Source: a bacterium
GTDB lineage: Bacteria; Verrucomicrobiota; Verrucomicrobiia; Limisphaerales; JAJXZI01
Assembly (NCBI GenBank): GCA_021780115.1
Contig: JAJXZI010000033.1
Span: 1-36,552, forward strand
Direction of reading: 5' to 3'
Length of the DNA: 36,552 nucleotides
Every line of letters starts with the position of its first letter. Positions within the stretch are counted from its first letter, which is position 1. Below are positions 6,938 to 15,798 of the stretch, piece after piece. A program made the translations under genes and the position numbers. A model generated the notes under the pieces. That model was not told where the DNA came from and did not search any database. It saw only the letters and a program-made list of their open reading frames with translations.

Positions 6938-9900
6938 ATGTCCATCCACGTCGCCCTTCACCACCGGACGCACTACCGCTACGACCGGCCCGTCGCGCTT
7001 GGACCGCAGATCGTCCGGCTTCGCCCCGCGCCGCACAGCCGGACGCGCATCCTGAGCTACTCGCTCCGCGTGGCGCCGGACAAGCATTTCATCAACTGGC
7101 AGCAGGATCCGCAGTCGAATTACCTCGCCCGCCTCGTCTTCCCGGAGCGGACCCGCGAGTTCCTCGTCGAAGTGGACCTCGTCGCCGAGATGGCGGTGCT
7201 CAACCCGTTCGACTTCTTCCTCGAACCACCGGCCGAGCGCTTCCCGTTCGTGTACGACAAGGCCCTCGACCACGAACTCGCCCCGTTTCTCCAGCGCCTG
7301 CCACCCACGCCGGTGTTTGCGAAGTATCTGGGCGTCCTGAAGCGCGAACTGCTCCCAGCATCCGGCCGCCCGCATCCGGCGTCCGGCGCTGGGTCTGAAA
7401 TCGCAAATCTCAAATCGGCAATCCAGGATCCCCGTCCCCGCACCATTGATTTCTTCGTCGCCGTCAATCAGCGGCTCTGGCGCGACATCCGTTACCTCAT
7501 CCGCCTCGAACCCGGCGTGCAGACACCCGAGGAGACTCTCCAGACTGCCAGCGGTTCGTGCCGGGACTCCGCGTGGCTGCTCTGCCAGTTGTTCCGCCAC
7601 TTCGGCCTCGCCACGCGCTTTGTCAGCGGCTACCTGATCCAGCTCACCGCCGATGTGAAATCGCTCGACGGCCCCAGCGGCCCGGCGCAGGACTTCACCG
7701 ACCTGCACGCCTGGTGCGAAGTCTATCTCCCCGGCGCCGGCTGGGTTGGCCTTGATCCCACGAGCGGCCTGCTGGCCGGCGAAGGTCACATTCCATTGGC
7801 CTGCGCCCCCGATCCCTCCAGCGCCGCGCCGATCACCGGCGTCGTGGACGAATGCGAGTGCGAGTTCCGCCACGACATGCGGGTGACGCGCATTTTCGAA
7901 TCGCCGCGCGTCACCAAGCCCTACACCGAGGAGCAATGGCGCGAGATTGAGTCGCTCGGCCACCAACTCGACGCCGAACTTAAACGCAGCGACTGCCGCC
8001 TCACCCTGGGCGGCGAGCCGACCTTCGTCAGCATTGACGACATGGACGGCGCCGAGTGGAACACGCTGGCGCTCGGCCCCACCAAGCGCCGCCGCGCCGA
8101 CGACCTGATGAAGCGGCTCAAGCGGTGCTTCACCACCGGCGCGCTGCTGCACTACGGCCAGGGCAAATGGTATCCCGGCGAGTCGTTGCCGCGCTGGTCC
8201 TTCGCCGCTTACTGGCGCAAGGACGGCCAGCCCGTCTGGCTCAACGAGGCGCTCTTCGCCGACGAGTCGAAGCACTACGGCTTCACCGAGCGGCGCGCGG
8301 AGGAGTTCATCTACGCGCTCGCCGAGCGACTGGCCTGCGGCGCCGACTGGATCATGCCGGCCTTCGAGGACGTCTGGTATTACCTCTGGAAAGAGCGCCG
8401 CCTGCCGACCAACGTGGACCCGTTCCAATCGAACCTGAAGAACGAGGAAGACCGCGCCCGCCTCGCGAAAATCTTCGAGCAGGGCCTCGACAAAATCGTC
8501 GGCTACGCACTGCCGTTGCAGCGGCAGGCCGGCCCCGGCGGACCGTTCTGGTTCAGCGGGCCGTGGTTTTTCCGGCCGGAGCGTTGTTACCTGATCCCCG
8601 GCGATTCGCCTATCGGCCTGCGGATGCCGCTCGACTCGCTCCCCCACGTCACCGCCACCGATTATCCGTATCTCAACGAACAGGAACCGTTCGAAGATCG
8701 CCCCCCGCTCCCGCCACGCCCGGAGAAGGATTTGCAGAAATACTTCCCGCGCGAATGGCTCGAAGCGCGCGGCCTCGCCGCCGGGGAAGCCGGCCGGCTG
8801 ACCCAGGGCGTGCGCCAACAGCGACCCTCGTTGCAGGAGATTTCGCCGGAACTGTTTCGCGCCCCGGCCCGCGGCGAATCGGCCGCGTGGATCGTTCGCA
8901 CCGCGCTCTGCGTCGAGCCACGCCAGGGCCGGCTCCACGTATTCATGCCGCCGGCACGGACGCTGGAGGATTACCTCAGCGTGGTCACCGCCGTCGAAGA
9001 CACGGCGGAATTGCTCGACACGCCGGTCATTATTGAAGGCTACACGCCGCCGTTCGACCCGCGCCTCAACGTCCTCAAGGTCACGCCCGATCCTGGCGTC
9101 ATCGAGGTGAACATTCATCCGGCCCATTCGTGGGACGAGATGGTCCACAACACGGAAATCCTCTACGAGGAAGCGCGGCGGGCGCGGCTCGGCACGGAGA
9201 AATTCATGCTCGACGGCCGCCACACCGGCACCGGCGGAGGCAATCACATCGTCATCGGCGGCCCGACCCCCGCGGACAGCCCGCTGCTCCGCCGTCCCGA
9301 TCTGGTGCGCAGCCTTGTGGCTTACTGGCAAAACCATCCGTCACTCTCGTTCCTCTTCAGCGGCCAGTTCATCGGCCCGACCAGCCAAAGCCCGCGCATT
9401 GACGAGGCGCGGAATGATTCGCTGTACGAACTGGAGTTGGCCTTCCGGGAGCTGGACCGGCAACTCGGCGTAGGGCAGGCGCCGCGCCCGTCTCCCTCCG
9501 AGAAAAGGAAGTTAGAGACAGGCGGGACGCCTGTTCCACCCTGGCTGGTGGACCGCCTGTTCCGCAACCTGCTCATCGACTCCACCGGCAACACGCACCG
9601 CGCCGAGTTCTGCATCGACAAACTCTACGCGCCCGACAGCGCCAGCGGCCGGCTTGGCCTGCTCGAAATGCGCGCCTTCGAAATGCCACCGCATGCCCGG
9701 ATGAGTCTGGCGCAGCAACTTCTCCTCCGCACGCTCATCGCGAAGTTCTGGCAGCAACCCTACACCCAGGATCTCGTCCGCTGGGGCACCGACATCCACG
9801 ACCGCTGGATGCTGCCGCACTTTGTCTGGAGCGACCTCGGCGACGTACTCGAAGACCTGCAAACCAGCGGCTATCCGATGAAGCTCGACTGGTTCGCGCC

Positions 9901-10456
9901 GCATTTCGAGTTTCGTTTCCCGCCGTTGGGCGACCTGGACGTGAAGAATCTCCACGTCGAAATCCGCCAGGCGCTGGAGCCGTGGCACGTCCTCGGCGAA
10001 GAACCCGGCCCTGGCGGCACCGTCCGCTACGTGGACTCCAGCCTGGAGCGCGTGCAGGTGAAGGCCCGCGGATTGACGGATTCCCGCCATGTCATCAGCG
10101 TCAGCGGCGTTGCCATCCCGCTGCACCCGACCGGCACGAACGGCGAATACGTCGCCGGCGTCCGTTATCGCGCCTGGCAGCCGCCGAGTTGCCTCCACCC
10201 GACCATCGGCCTCCACGCCCCGCTCGTCTTCGACATCGTCGATACCTGGAACGGCCGGAGCATCGGCGGCTGCACTTACCATGTCGCGCATCCCGGCGGG
10301 CGGAGCCACGACACCTTCCCGGTGAACAGCTACGAAGCCGAGAGTCGCCGCCTGGCGCGCTTCTTCCGCTTCGGCCACACGCCGGGCCCGATGCGGCCGC
10401 GCACCCCGCCCGCGAGCCGTGAGTGTCCCTTCACCCTGGACCTGCGCCAATTGTGA
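6938..10456 (+). CDS. transglutaminase-like plus DUF2126 fusion protein
   Basis: This 1172-residue protein has an N-terminal transglutaminase-like domain and a large DUF2126 domain (COG4196). The thiol-protease/transglutaminase triad is complete: Cys208 in GSCRDS, His257 in LHAWCEV and Asp273 in GLDPTSG. DUF2126 starts near residue 345 with LTLGGEPTFVSIDDMDG and includes a DGRHTGTGGGNHIVIGG motif near residue 760; I recall that Iyer and colleagues treated this domain as a possible glutamine-synthetase-like amide ligase. No signal peptide is apparent. It follows the alpha-E gene by 146 bp. Two stretches look like repeat DNA translated in frame: about 22 residues near 140-162, and about 9 residues near 859-868. 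Both sit in linkers, so the gene is probably functional. The start ATG at 6938 gives the family N terminus (HHRTHYRYDRPV). Confidence 0.92.
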   Translation: MSIHVALHHRTHYRYDRPVALGPQIVRLRPAPHSRTRILSYSLRVAPDKHFINWQQDPQSNYLARLVFPERTREFLVEVDLVAEMAVLNPFDFFLEPPAERFPFVYDKALDHELAPFLQRLPPTPVFAKYLGVLKRELLPASGRPHPASGAGSEIANLKSAIQDPRPRTIDFFVAVNQRLWRDIRYLIRLEPGVQTPEETLQTASGSCRDSAWLLCQLFRHFGLATRFVSGYLIQLTADVKSLDGPSGPAQDFTDLHAWCEVYLPGAGWVGLDPTSGLLAGEGHIPLACAPDPSSAAPITGVVDECECEFRHDMRVTRIFESPRVTKPYTEEQWREIESLGHQLDAELKRSDCRLTLGGEPTFVSIDDMDGAEWNTLALGPTKRRRADDLMKRLKRCFTTGALLHYGQGKWYPGESLPRWSFAAYWRKDGQPVWLNEALFADESKHYGFTERRAEEFIYALAERLACGADWIMPAFEDVWYYLWKERRLPTNVDPFQSNLKNEEDRARLAKIFEQGLDKIVGYALPLQRQAGPGGPFWFSGPWFFRPERCYLIPGDSPIGLRMPLDSLPHVTATDYPYLNEQEPFEDRPPLPPRPEKDLQKYFPREWLEARGLAAGEAGRLTQGVRQQRPSLQEISPELFRAPARGESAAWIVRTALCVEPRQGRLHVFMPPARTLEDYLSVVTAVEDTAELLDTPVIIEGYTPPFDPRLNVLKVTPDPGVIEVNIHPAHSWDEMVHNTEILYEEARRARLGTEKFMLDGRHTGTGGGNHIVIGGPTPADSPLLRRPDLVRSLVAYWQNHPSLSFLFSGQFIGPTSQSPRIDEARNDSLYELELAFRELDRQLGVGQAPRPSPSEKRKLETGGTPVPPWLVDRLFRNLLIDSTGNTHRAEFCIDKLYAPDSASGRLGLLEMRAFEMPPHARMSLAQQLLLRTLIAKFWQQPYTQDLVRWGTDIHDRWMLPHFVWSDLGDVLEDLQTSGYPMKLDWFAPHFEFRFPPLGDLDVKNLHVEIRQALEPWHVLGEEPGPGGTVRYVDSSLERVQVKARGLTDSRHVISVSGVAIPLHPTGTNGEYVAGVRYRAWQPPSCLHPTIGLHAPLVFDIVDTWNGRSIGGCTYHVAHPGGRSHDTFPVNSYEAESRRLARFFRFGHTPGPMRPRTPPASRECPFTLDLRQL
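7359..7424. repeat. heptamer repeat tract inside the transglutaminase-DUF2126 gene
   Basis: The coding sequence shows a 7-base period here: CATCCGG, CCGCCCG, CATCCGG, CGTCCGG, then further on AAATCGC, AAATCTC, AAATCGG and CAATCCA. Flanking CCAGC (7355) and GCTGG (7388) are complementary. The tract keeps the frame and encodes a low-information linker before the catalytic part of the transglutaminase domain. Confidence 0.6.
9513..9540. repeat. palindromic interspersed repeat inserted in frame
   Basis: ACAGGCG and CGCCTGT are perfect 7-bp arms around GGA at 9518-9534, followed by TCCACC. Translated it gives Glu-Thr-Gly-Gly-Thr-Pro-Val-Pro-Pro within DUF2126. I recall this nine-residue signature recurring in predicted proteins of Verrucomicrobiota, which fits a dispersed palindromic element; that recollection was not checked. 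Confidence 0.6.
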
Positions 10457-10534
10457 CGCCCACGCCTGAAGCCGGCCCTGGCTTGCTCGGCCGTTGCCTC
10501 CGGGTTCCGCCCTTGCGAAGCTCGGCTGCGCGCA

Positions 10535-13000
10535 ATGACCTCGCTGGAAACTAAACCGCCGGCCCCGCCGCCGCCCACGGGCGCGGCCTGGGACGAGCTT
10601 CACGCGGCCTCCGGCGCGATTCGTCCGCACTGGCAGCCCCTCCTGGCGTCGCTCGAGGCGCTGGGACGCGACGAACTCGCGACCCGCGCCGAGAATGGCC
10701 GCCGCATCCTGCGCGAGCACGGTGTGAGTTGCTTTTCCTCCGAGGCGGGCGGCGGGCGCGAAGCGCCCTGGGAACTCGACTACGTTCCGTTCGTGATCGG
10801 CGCGGAGGAGTGGCGGGAACTCGAAGCCGGCCTGGTCCAACGCGCGCGGCTGCTGAACCTCATCCTGGGCGATCTCTTCGGCGTGCAACGCCTCGTGCGC
10901 GACGGGTTTGTCCCCGCGCCGCTCCTGCACGCGAACCCCGGCTATTTGCGCGCCTGCCAGGCCATCCGCGTGCCCGGGGGCAACTACCTCCCCATTTACG
11001 CCGCGGACGTGGCGCGCGGGCCGGAAGGCCGCTGGTGGGTGCTGGCGGATCGCACGCAGGCGCCGGCGGGATTCGGTTTCGCCCTGGAGAACCGCAGCGT
11101 CCTCGCGCGGGTTCTGCCGGAAGTGCTGCACGCGGTACGCCCGCGTTCACTTTCGGAAACGTTGCGCATCAGCCGCGAGGCGCTGCGCCGGCTCGCCCCC
11201 GCGGCCACCGACAACCCCGCCATCGCCTTGCTGACGCCCGGCCCGCGCCACGAAGCCTACTTCGAGCACTCCTACCTCGCGCGGTTGTTGGCCTTTACAC
11301 TCGTCGAAGGCGGCGATCTGACCGTGCGCGAGGGCCGGATGTTTCTGAAGACCCTGGATGGCCTGCGCCCGGTGGACGTGATTTTGCGCCGCGTGAGCGA
11401 TGCCTACTGCGATCCGCTCGCCTTGCGCGGCGAGTCGCTGCTCGGTGTGCCCGGATTCGTCGAAGCGGCGCGGGCGGGCCGCGTTTCCGTCGCCAACGCG
11501 CTCGGCTCCGGCCTCGTGGAAAGCCCGGCGTTTCTTCCGTTTCTGTCCGGTCTGGCGGCGCATCTACTGGGCGAGGAGTTGCAACTGGCTTCCGTGCCCA
11601 CTTGGTGGTGCGGCCAGGTGCGCGAGCGGAGGTATGTCGAGGAGCACCTCGACGAACTGTTCCTGCGCCCCGCGTTTTTGACCGCCGGCCCGCAGGTCGC
11701 ACCCGGCGGGCTGAGTCAGGAAAGCCGAGCCGACTGGGTCGCCCGGCTGCGGGAGCGTCCGCACGAGTTCGTGGGCCAGGCGCCGGTGCGGCTTTCCCGT
11801 GCGCCGGTGGGGGATGGCCCGTCCCGGCCGGTGACCCTCCGCTTATTCGTGGTATCCAACGGCCAGGACTATTTCACCATGCCGGGCGGCCTGGCGCGCA
11901 TCTTCGAGCGGGGTGTCCTGGCGACAACGACGCTTTCGCTGAATGGCGGTTGCAAAGACGTCTGGGTGCTTTCCGACGCCACTGAAAGCGCGGCGCCTCC
12001 CGGCATGGTTGCCGCCCCCGCCCCCGCGCTCGAACGCCTGGCTTCGGACTTGCCCAGTCGTACCGCGGAAAACCTCTTCTGGCTGGGCCGCTACACGGAA
12101 CGATTGGAGCAGCTTCTCCGGCTGTGCCGTTCGGCGGTGCGCCGTCTTGCGGAGGAATCCACCCATGGCTCGTCCGCGGCCTTCGCGGAATTGCTGGCAC
12201 ACCTTGGCCTGGCCGCTTCGCCCAAAGCCGGCGGTGCCGCGCCCGAACGACTGCAACGGGACATCCTGGCGGTCCTGGGGGAGAACGACCGAGGCCCAGG
12301 CGTTCGGGGACTCCTCAAGCGCATCCACGCCTCCAGTTTCAGTGTCCGCGACCGGCTTTCCGCCGACACCTGGCGCATCCTGAACCGCCTCAACTTCGAC
12401 GGCGAGCAGCGCCCCGGGCATCTGCCGCTGGTGGTGGCCGGCTCGATGTTGAACGCGCTCGTGCTCGACCTGGCGGCTTTCAGCGGGATGGAGATGGAAA
12501 ACATGACCCGCGGCCACGGCTGGGTGTTTCTCGACTTGGGCCGGCGGCTCGAACGCGGCCTCGCCATCGCCCGCCTGCTGGAAGCGGCCCGGCGTTGCAT
12601 CGGGACAGGCGATCTCCTGCTCGAACCCCTGCTCGAAGTCGCCGACAGCGTCATCACCTACCGCCGGCGCTACTTCGCCGAACCGCGCCTGGCTGGCGTG
12701 CTCGACCTGCTGTTGCGCGATCCCACAAATCCGCGCGGATTGGCTTTCCAACTCGCCCTGCTCGAACGCCACCTGGCCAGCCTCCCCACCGGGCCGAATC
12801 CGGAAGGAGCCGCCTTGCTCCAACAACGGCTGGCAGCGGCGGCCGGAATGCTGGATAGCCTCCCGGCCGAGGAACTCGACACCGGCGCGGGCGCCACCGC
12901 CACGGCTGAACGGCTGGCCAGCCTGGCGGCGGAACTGGGCAGTCTCTCCGATCTGCTCACGCACGTTTATTTCAGCCACGTCGTGCCGCGGGTCAGTTGA
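10535..13000 (+). CDS. ATP-grasp (DUF404/407) fused to alpha-E (DUF403), divergent ATP site
   Basis: This 821-residue protein joins a second circularly permuted ATP-grasp domain (about residues 20-490) to a second alpha-E domain (from about 506, PSRTAENLFWLGRYTERLEQ). It follows the layout of the first two genes: LLTPGPRHEAYFEHSYLARL, VDVILRRVSDAYCDP, LLGVPGFVEAARAG, MPGGLARI and a final NGGCKDVWVLS. The predicted ATP and metal residues differ from the first copy: LEDN becomes LADR (170-173), and KAANESGG becomes RPAFLTAG (Lys to Arg378, Glu to Leu382). My recollection is that fused paralogues elsewhere also carry LADR but often keep a Lys before PAF. It may be an inactive partner or use a different chemistry. 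It lies 78 bp after the DUF2126 gene and 1 bp before the next gene. Confidence 0.9.
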   Translation: MTSLETKPPAPPPPTGAAWDELHAASGAIRPHWQPLLASLEALGRDELATRAENGRRILREHGVSCFSSEAGGGREAPWELDYVPFVIGAEEWRELEAGLVQRARLLNLILGDLFGVQRLVRDGFVPAPLLHANPGYLRACQAIRVPGGNYLPIYAADVARGPEGRWWVLADRTQAPAGFGFALENRSVLARVLPEVLHAVRPRSLSETLRISREALRRLAPAATDNPAIALLTPGPRHEAYFEHSYLARLLAFTLVEGGDLTVREGRMFLKTLDGLRPVDVILRRVSDAYCDPLALRGESLLGVPGFVEAARAGRVSVANALGSGLVESPAFLPFLSGLAAHLLGEELQLASVPTWWCGQVRERRYVEEHLDELFLRPAFLTAGPQVAPGGLSQESRADWVARLRERPHEFVGQAPVRLSRAPVGDGPSRPVTLRLFVVSNGQDYFTMPGGLARIFERGVLATTTLSLNGGCKDVWVLSDATESAAPPGMVAAPAPALERLASDLPSRTAENLFWLGRYTERLEQLLRLCRSAVRRLAEESTHGSSAAFAELLAHLGLAASPKAGGAAPERLQRDILAVLGENDRGPGVRGLLKRIHASSFSVRDRLSADTWRILNRLNFDGEQRPGHLPLVVAGSMLNALVLDLAAFSGMEMENMTRGHGWVFLDLGRRLERGLAIARLLEAARRCIGTGDLLLEPLLEVADSVITYRRRYFAEPRLAGVLDLLLRDPTNPRGLAFQLALLERHLASLPTGPNPEGAALLQQRLAAAAGMLDSLPAEELDTGAGATATAERLASLAAELGSLSDLLTHVYFSHVVPRVS

Positions 13001-13001
13001 G

Positions 13002-13919
13002 ATGAGAACGCAGATCTTCGACATCACCCACACCACGACCTATCACTACGAATCGCCGGTGACCGTAGCGCATCATCTGCTGCGGCTGGCGCCGCGGCGG
13101 TTGCCGCGGCAACTCAGGCTCGCGCACGCGCTGGATTTGCAACCGACGGCCGCGTCCCTCAATCGTCACACCGACTACTTTGGCAATGAGGTCGGCTTCG
13201 TCATTTTCGAAGGCGCGCACCGGCAGTTGCGCGTTACCGCGCGCAGCCGCGTCGCCGTGGGAGCGGCCTTCATCCCCGACGCCGCCGAAACCCCCACTTG
13301 GGAAAGCGTTCGCGGCCTATGCCGGACGGATCTCTCGGCGCCCGTCCTTGCCGCCAGCGAATTCACCTTCGGCTCCCCGCTGGTGCCGCTCGACACGCCT
13401 TTCGCCGACTACGCCCGAGACTCTTTCCGGGCCGGACGCGCCATCCTCGACGCAGTCCTGGATCTGACGGCACGCATCCACCGCGACTTCGAGTTCGATG
13501 CCACCGCCACGACCGTGGCCACCCCATTGGCCCGCGTGCTGCAGCAACGCCGGGGTGTTTGCCAGGACTTCGCGCATTTGGAGATTGCCTGCCTGCGCTC
13601 GCTGGGTCTCCCGGCGCGCTATGTCAGCGGTTACCTCGAAACCGTGCCGCCCCCCGGACAACCCAAACTCCTCGGCGCCGACGCCTCGCACGCCTGGGTG
13701 AGCTTCTTCTGCCCCGGCCTCGGCTGGATTGACGTGGACCCGACCAACAACCTGCTGCCTTCGATGCAGCACATCACCCTCGGTTGGGGTCGCGATTACG
13801 GCGATGTCGGCCCCATCCGCGGAGTGCTTGTGGGCGGCGACGAGCACACCCTCAGCGTCGCGGTGGATGTGGTCGCGCTGGGGGAAGGGGAAGCGGCGGC
13901 GGACCCCGGAGATTCCTGA
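13002..13919 (+). CDS. transglutaminase-like protein
   Basis: This 305-residue protein is a stand-alone bacterial transglutaminase-like enzyme (COG1305), with an N-terminal beta-rich domain (ITHTTTYHYESPVTVAHH) and a catalytic domain. The triad is complete: Cys187 in GVCQDFAHL, His230 in SHAWVSF and Asp246 in DVDPTNN. Such proteins may act as peptidases, amidases or acyl transferases; the reaction here is unknown. No signal peptide is visible. The ATG lies one base after the TGA of the ATP-grasp/alpha-E fusion, so the two are surely co-transcribed. It resembles the N-terminal domain of the 1172-residue protein upstream and closes the cluster. The next feature is the terminator of the opposing rpsA gene. 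Confidence 0.92.
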   Translation: MRTQIFDITHTTTYHYESPVTVAHHLLRLAPRRLPRQLRLAHALDLQPTAASLNRHTDYFGNEVGFVIFEGAHRQLRVTARSRVAVGAAFIPDAAETPTWESVRGLCRTDLSAPVLAASEFTFGSPLVPLDTPFADYARDSFRAGRAILDAVLDLTARIHRDFEFDATATTVATPLARVLQQRRGVCQDFAHLEIACLRSLGLPARYVSGYLETVPPPGQPKLLGADASHAWVSFFCPGLGWIDVDPTNNLLPSMQHITLGWGRDYGDVGPIRGVLVGGDEHTLSVAVDVVALGEGEAAADPGDS

Positions 13920-13977
13920 GCGGTGAAATCGCGTCCTGCCGCTTGTGGGCGCGCCTCACGGAGCGTTCGTCCCCAGC

Positions 13978-14012
13978 AAAAAAGCCTCGCCGGACAGTAC
14001 ATCCGGCGAGGC
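13978..14012 (-). terminator. intrinsic terminator of rpsA
   Basis: An 11-bp perfect stem (13984-13994 with 14002-14012) encloses a 7-base loop and is followed on the minus strand by six Ts (13983-13978). It lies 76 bp after the rpsA stop. On the plus strand it lacks a T run, so it would end the transglutaminase operon only weakly. Confidence 0.9.
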
Positions 14013-14088
14013 AAGCTCCGTCCGGGCCGCCTTGGGATCGGCCTGACGCCAAGGGCGAACCTGGTTTTCCCGCGCTGGTGTCCGGCGA

Positions 14089-15798
14089 TTATTTCGCCGG
14101 CGGCGGCTGCGGTTTGGCCTCGTCTTCGCGCGGTTCGTCTTGGCGCCCCTCTTCGGCGGCGTCGAAGGCGTGTTGCAGGGCGACGAGATCCTCGCCGGGC
14201 TTGAGGGCGTCGAGCAACTTCTGCTCGGCCTGCAATTGCTCCGGCGAGTAGGTCGCGGCCTTGATGGATAGGCCGATCCGGCGGTCACTCTTGTCAATTT
14301 TGACGACGCGCGCGGTGACTTCCTGGCCCACCTTGAGGACGTTTTTGATCTTGTCCACGCGGTCCTCGCTGATCTGAGAGATGTGTACCAAGCCGTCAAT
14401 TTCCTGCTGCAAGCCCACAAATGCGCCGAAGCTGGCCAGCTTGGTGACCTGGCCGGTGACGAGGTCGCCCACCTTGTAGAGGTGGTCGATGTTCTCCCAC
14501 GGATCGATCGCGAGCTGCTTCAGGCCGAGGGCGACGCGCTGGTTGGGCTTGTCCACCTCGATCACGACGGCTTCGACTTCGTCGCCCTTCTTGAGCACCT
14601 CCGAGGGGTGATTGATCTTGCGCGTCCAAGACAGGTCGGAGACATGGACCATGCCGTCCAGCCCCTCCTCCAACTCGACGAAGGCGCCGTAGCTGGTGAG
14701 GTTGCGCACCTTGCCCTTGATCTTGGTGCCGACCGGGTACTTCACGTCCACGGTGTCCCACGGATTGGTTTCGAGCTGGCGAACGCCCAGGGAAATCTTT
14801 TGCTCCTCGCGGTTGATGCCGAGCACCACCGCCTCGAGATCCTGGCCCGCCTTCAACACGTCCGACGCCTTGGCGATGCGCTTGGTCCACGACAACTCGG
14901 TGACATGCACCAGACCCTCGACGCCGGGCTCCAGTTCCACGAACGCGCCGTAGGGCACGAGGTTGACGACCTTGCCCTTGACCTTGGCGCCGACGGGGTA
15001 CTTGGCCTCGATGCTGTCCCACGGGTTGGCCATCTTCTGCTTCAGGCCCAGGCTGACGCGCTCCTTCTCCTTGTTGATGTCGAGCACGACGACCTCGATG
15101 TCCTGGCCGACTTTGAGAACCTCGGACGGGTGGCCCACGCGTCCCCAACTCATGTCGGTGATGTGCAGCAGGCCGTCAATGCCGTTGAGGTCAATGAAGG
15201 CGCCGAAATCGGTCAGGTTCTTGACCACGCCCTTGCGGACGTCGCCCGGCATCATCTCGGTGAGCAGCGCGGCGCGGCGCTCGGCCCGTTCCTGCTCGAT
15301 CAATTCGCGGCGGGAAAGGACGATGTTCTGGCGCTCCTGGTTCAGCTTGACGACCTTGAAATCATACGTGTTGCCGACATAGCCCTGGAGGTTCCGGGGC
15401 ATCATCAGGTCGATTTGGGACGCCGGCACGAACGCTTCAACGCCGATGTTGACGATCAGCCCGCCCTTGACGACGGCCTTGACCTTGCCGGCGATGCGGC
15501 CGCCTTCGTTGCAGATGGTGAGGATGCGCTCCCAGTTCTTCTTGAACTCGGCCTTCTCGAAGGAGAGGACCACCATGCCCTCCTTGTCCTCCAACTTCTC
15601 GATCAGCACATCAATCTGGTCGCCCACCTTCACGGCGGCGACATCAATGAACTCGTAGGCGGGAATGGCCCCCTCGCTCTTGTAGCCGATGTCCACCAGG
15701 ATCTCCTTGGGGCGGACTTCGAGGACGGTGCCTTTGACGATTGCGCCGGGGGCAAAACCCATCTGGGTGTGCCGCAGGGCTTCTTCCATGGTCAGCAT
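14089..15798 (-). CDS. rpsA: 30S ribosomal protein S1
   Basis: S1 helps mRNA bind the 30S subunit and unfold. The 569-residue protein carries six S1/OB-fold repeats, the usual number: they begin at GAIVKGTVLEVRP, GGRIAGKVKAVVKGG, GDVRKGVVKNLTDFGAFIDL, GAKVKGKVVNLVPYGAFVEL, GTKIKGKVRNLTSYGAFVEL and GDLVTGQVTKLASFGAFVGL. The first two are the divergent ribosome-binding type and the last four the RNA-binding type with typical LVHVSELSW-like endings. The start is the ATG at 15798 or the one three codons later; no Shine-Dalgarno sequence is visible before either. The C-terminal tail is acidic then Lys/Pro-rich. A strong terminator follows, and a long leader with a nested hairpin precedes it. Confidence 0.97.
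   Translation of the reverse strand: MLTMEEALRHTQMGFAPGAIVKGTVLEVRPKEILVDIGYKSEGAIPAYEFIDVAAVKVGDQIDVLIEKLEDKEGMVVLSFEKAEFKKNWERILTICNEGGRIAGKVKAVVKGGLIVNIGVEAFVPASQIDLMMPRNLQGYVGNTYDFKVVKLNQERQNIVLSRRELIEQERAERRAALLTEMMPGDVRKGVVKNLTDFGAFIDLNGIDGLLHITDMSWGRVGHPSEVLKVGQDIEVVVLDINKEKERVSLGLKQKMANPWDSIEAKYPVGAKVKGKVVNLVPYGAFVELEPGVEGLVHVTELSWTKRIAKASDVLKAGQDLEAVVLGINREEQKISLGVRQLETNPWDTVDVKYPVGTKIKGKVRNLTSYGAFVELEEGLDGMVHVSDLSWTRKINHPSEVLKKGDEVEAVVIEVDKPNQRVALGLKQLAIDPWENIDHLYKVGDLVTGQVTKLASFGAFVGLQQEIDGLVHISQISEDRVDKIKNVLKVGQEVTARVVKIDKSDRRIGLSIKAATYSPEQLQAEQKLLDALKPGEDLVALQHAFDAAEEGRQDEPREDEAKPQPPPAK

Noticed and set aside
7359-7424. Short repeats taken as a CRISPR array
   Set aside because: The units are 7 bases with no spacers, lie within a gene, and no cas gene is present.
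6932-9337. A long minus-strand open frame of 801 codons opposite the DUF2126 gene
   Set aside because: It is a GC-rich shadow: its protein is dominated by Arg, Ala, Glu and Gly without family motifs, while the plus strand encodes clear domains with an intact triad.
9512-11131. A minus-strand open frame of 539 codons spanning the junction of two cluster genes
   Set aside because: It covers the end of one recognised gene and the start of another on the opposite strand and shows no recognisable motif.
13984-14012. The hairpin as terminator of the plus-strand cluster
   Set aside because: The T run lies only on the minus-strand side, so it serves rpsA. Any effect on the plus-strand operon would be weak.
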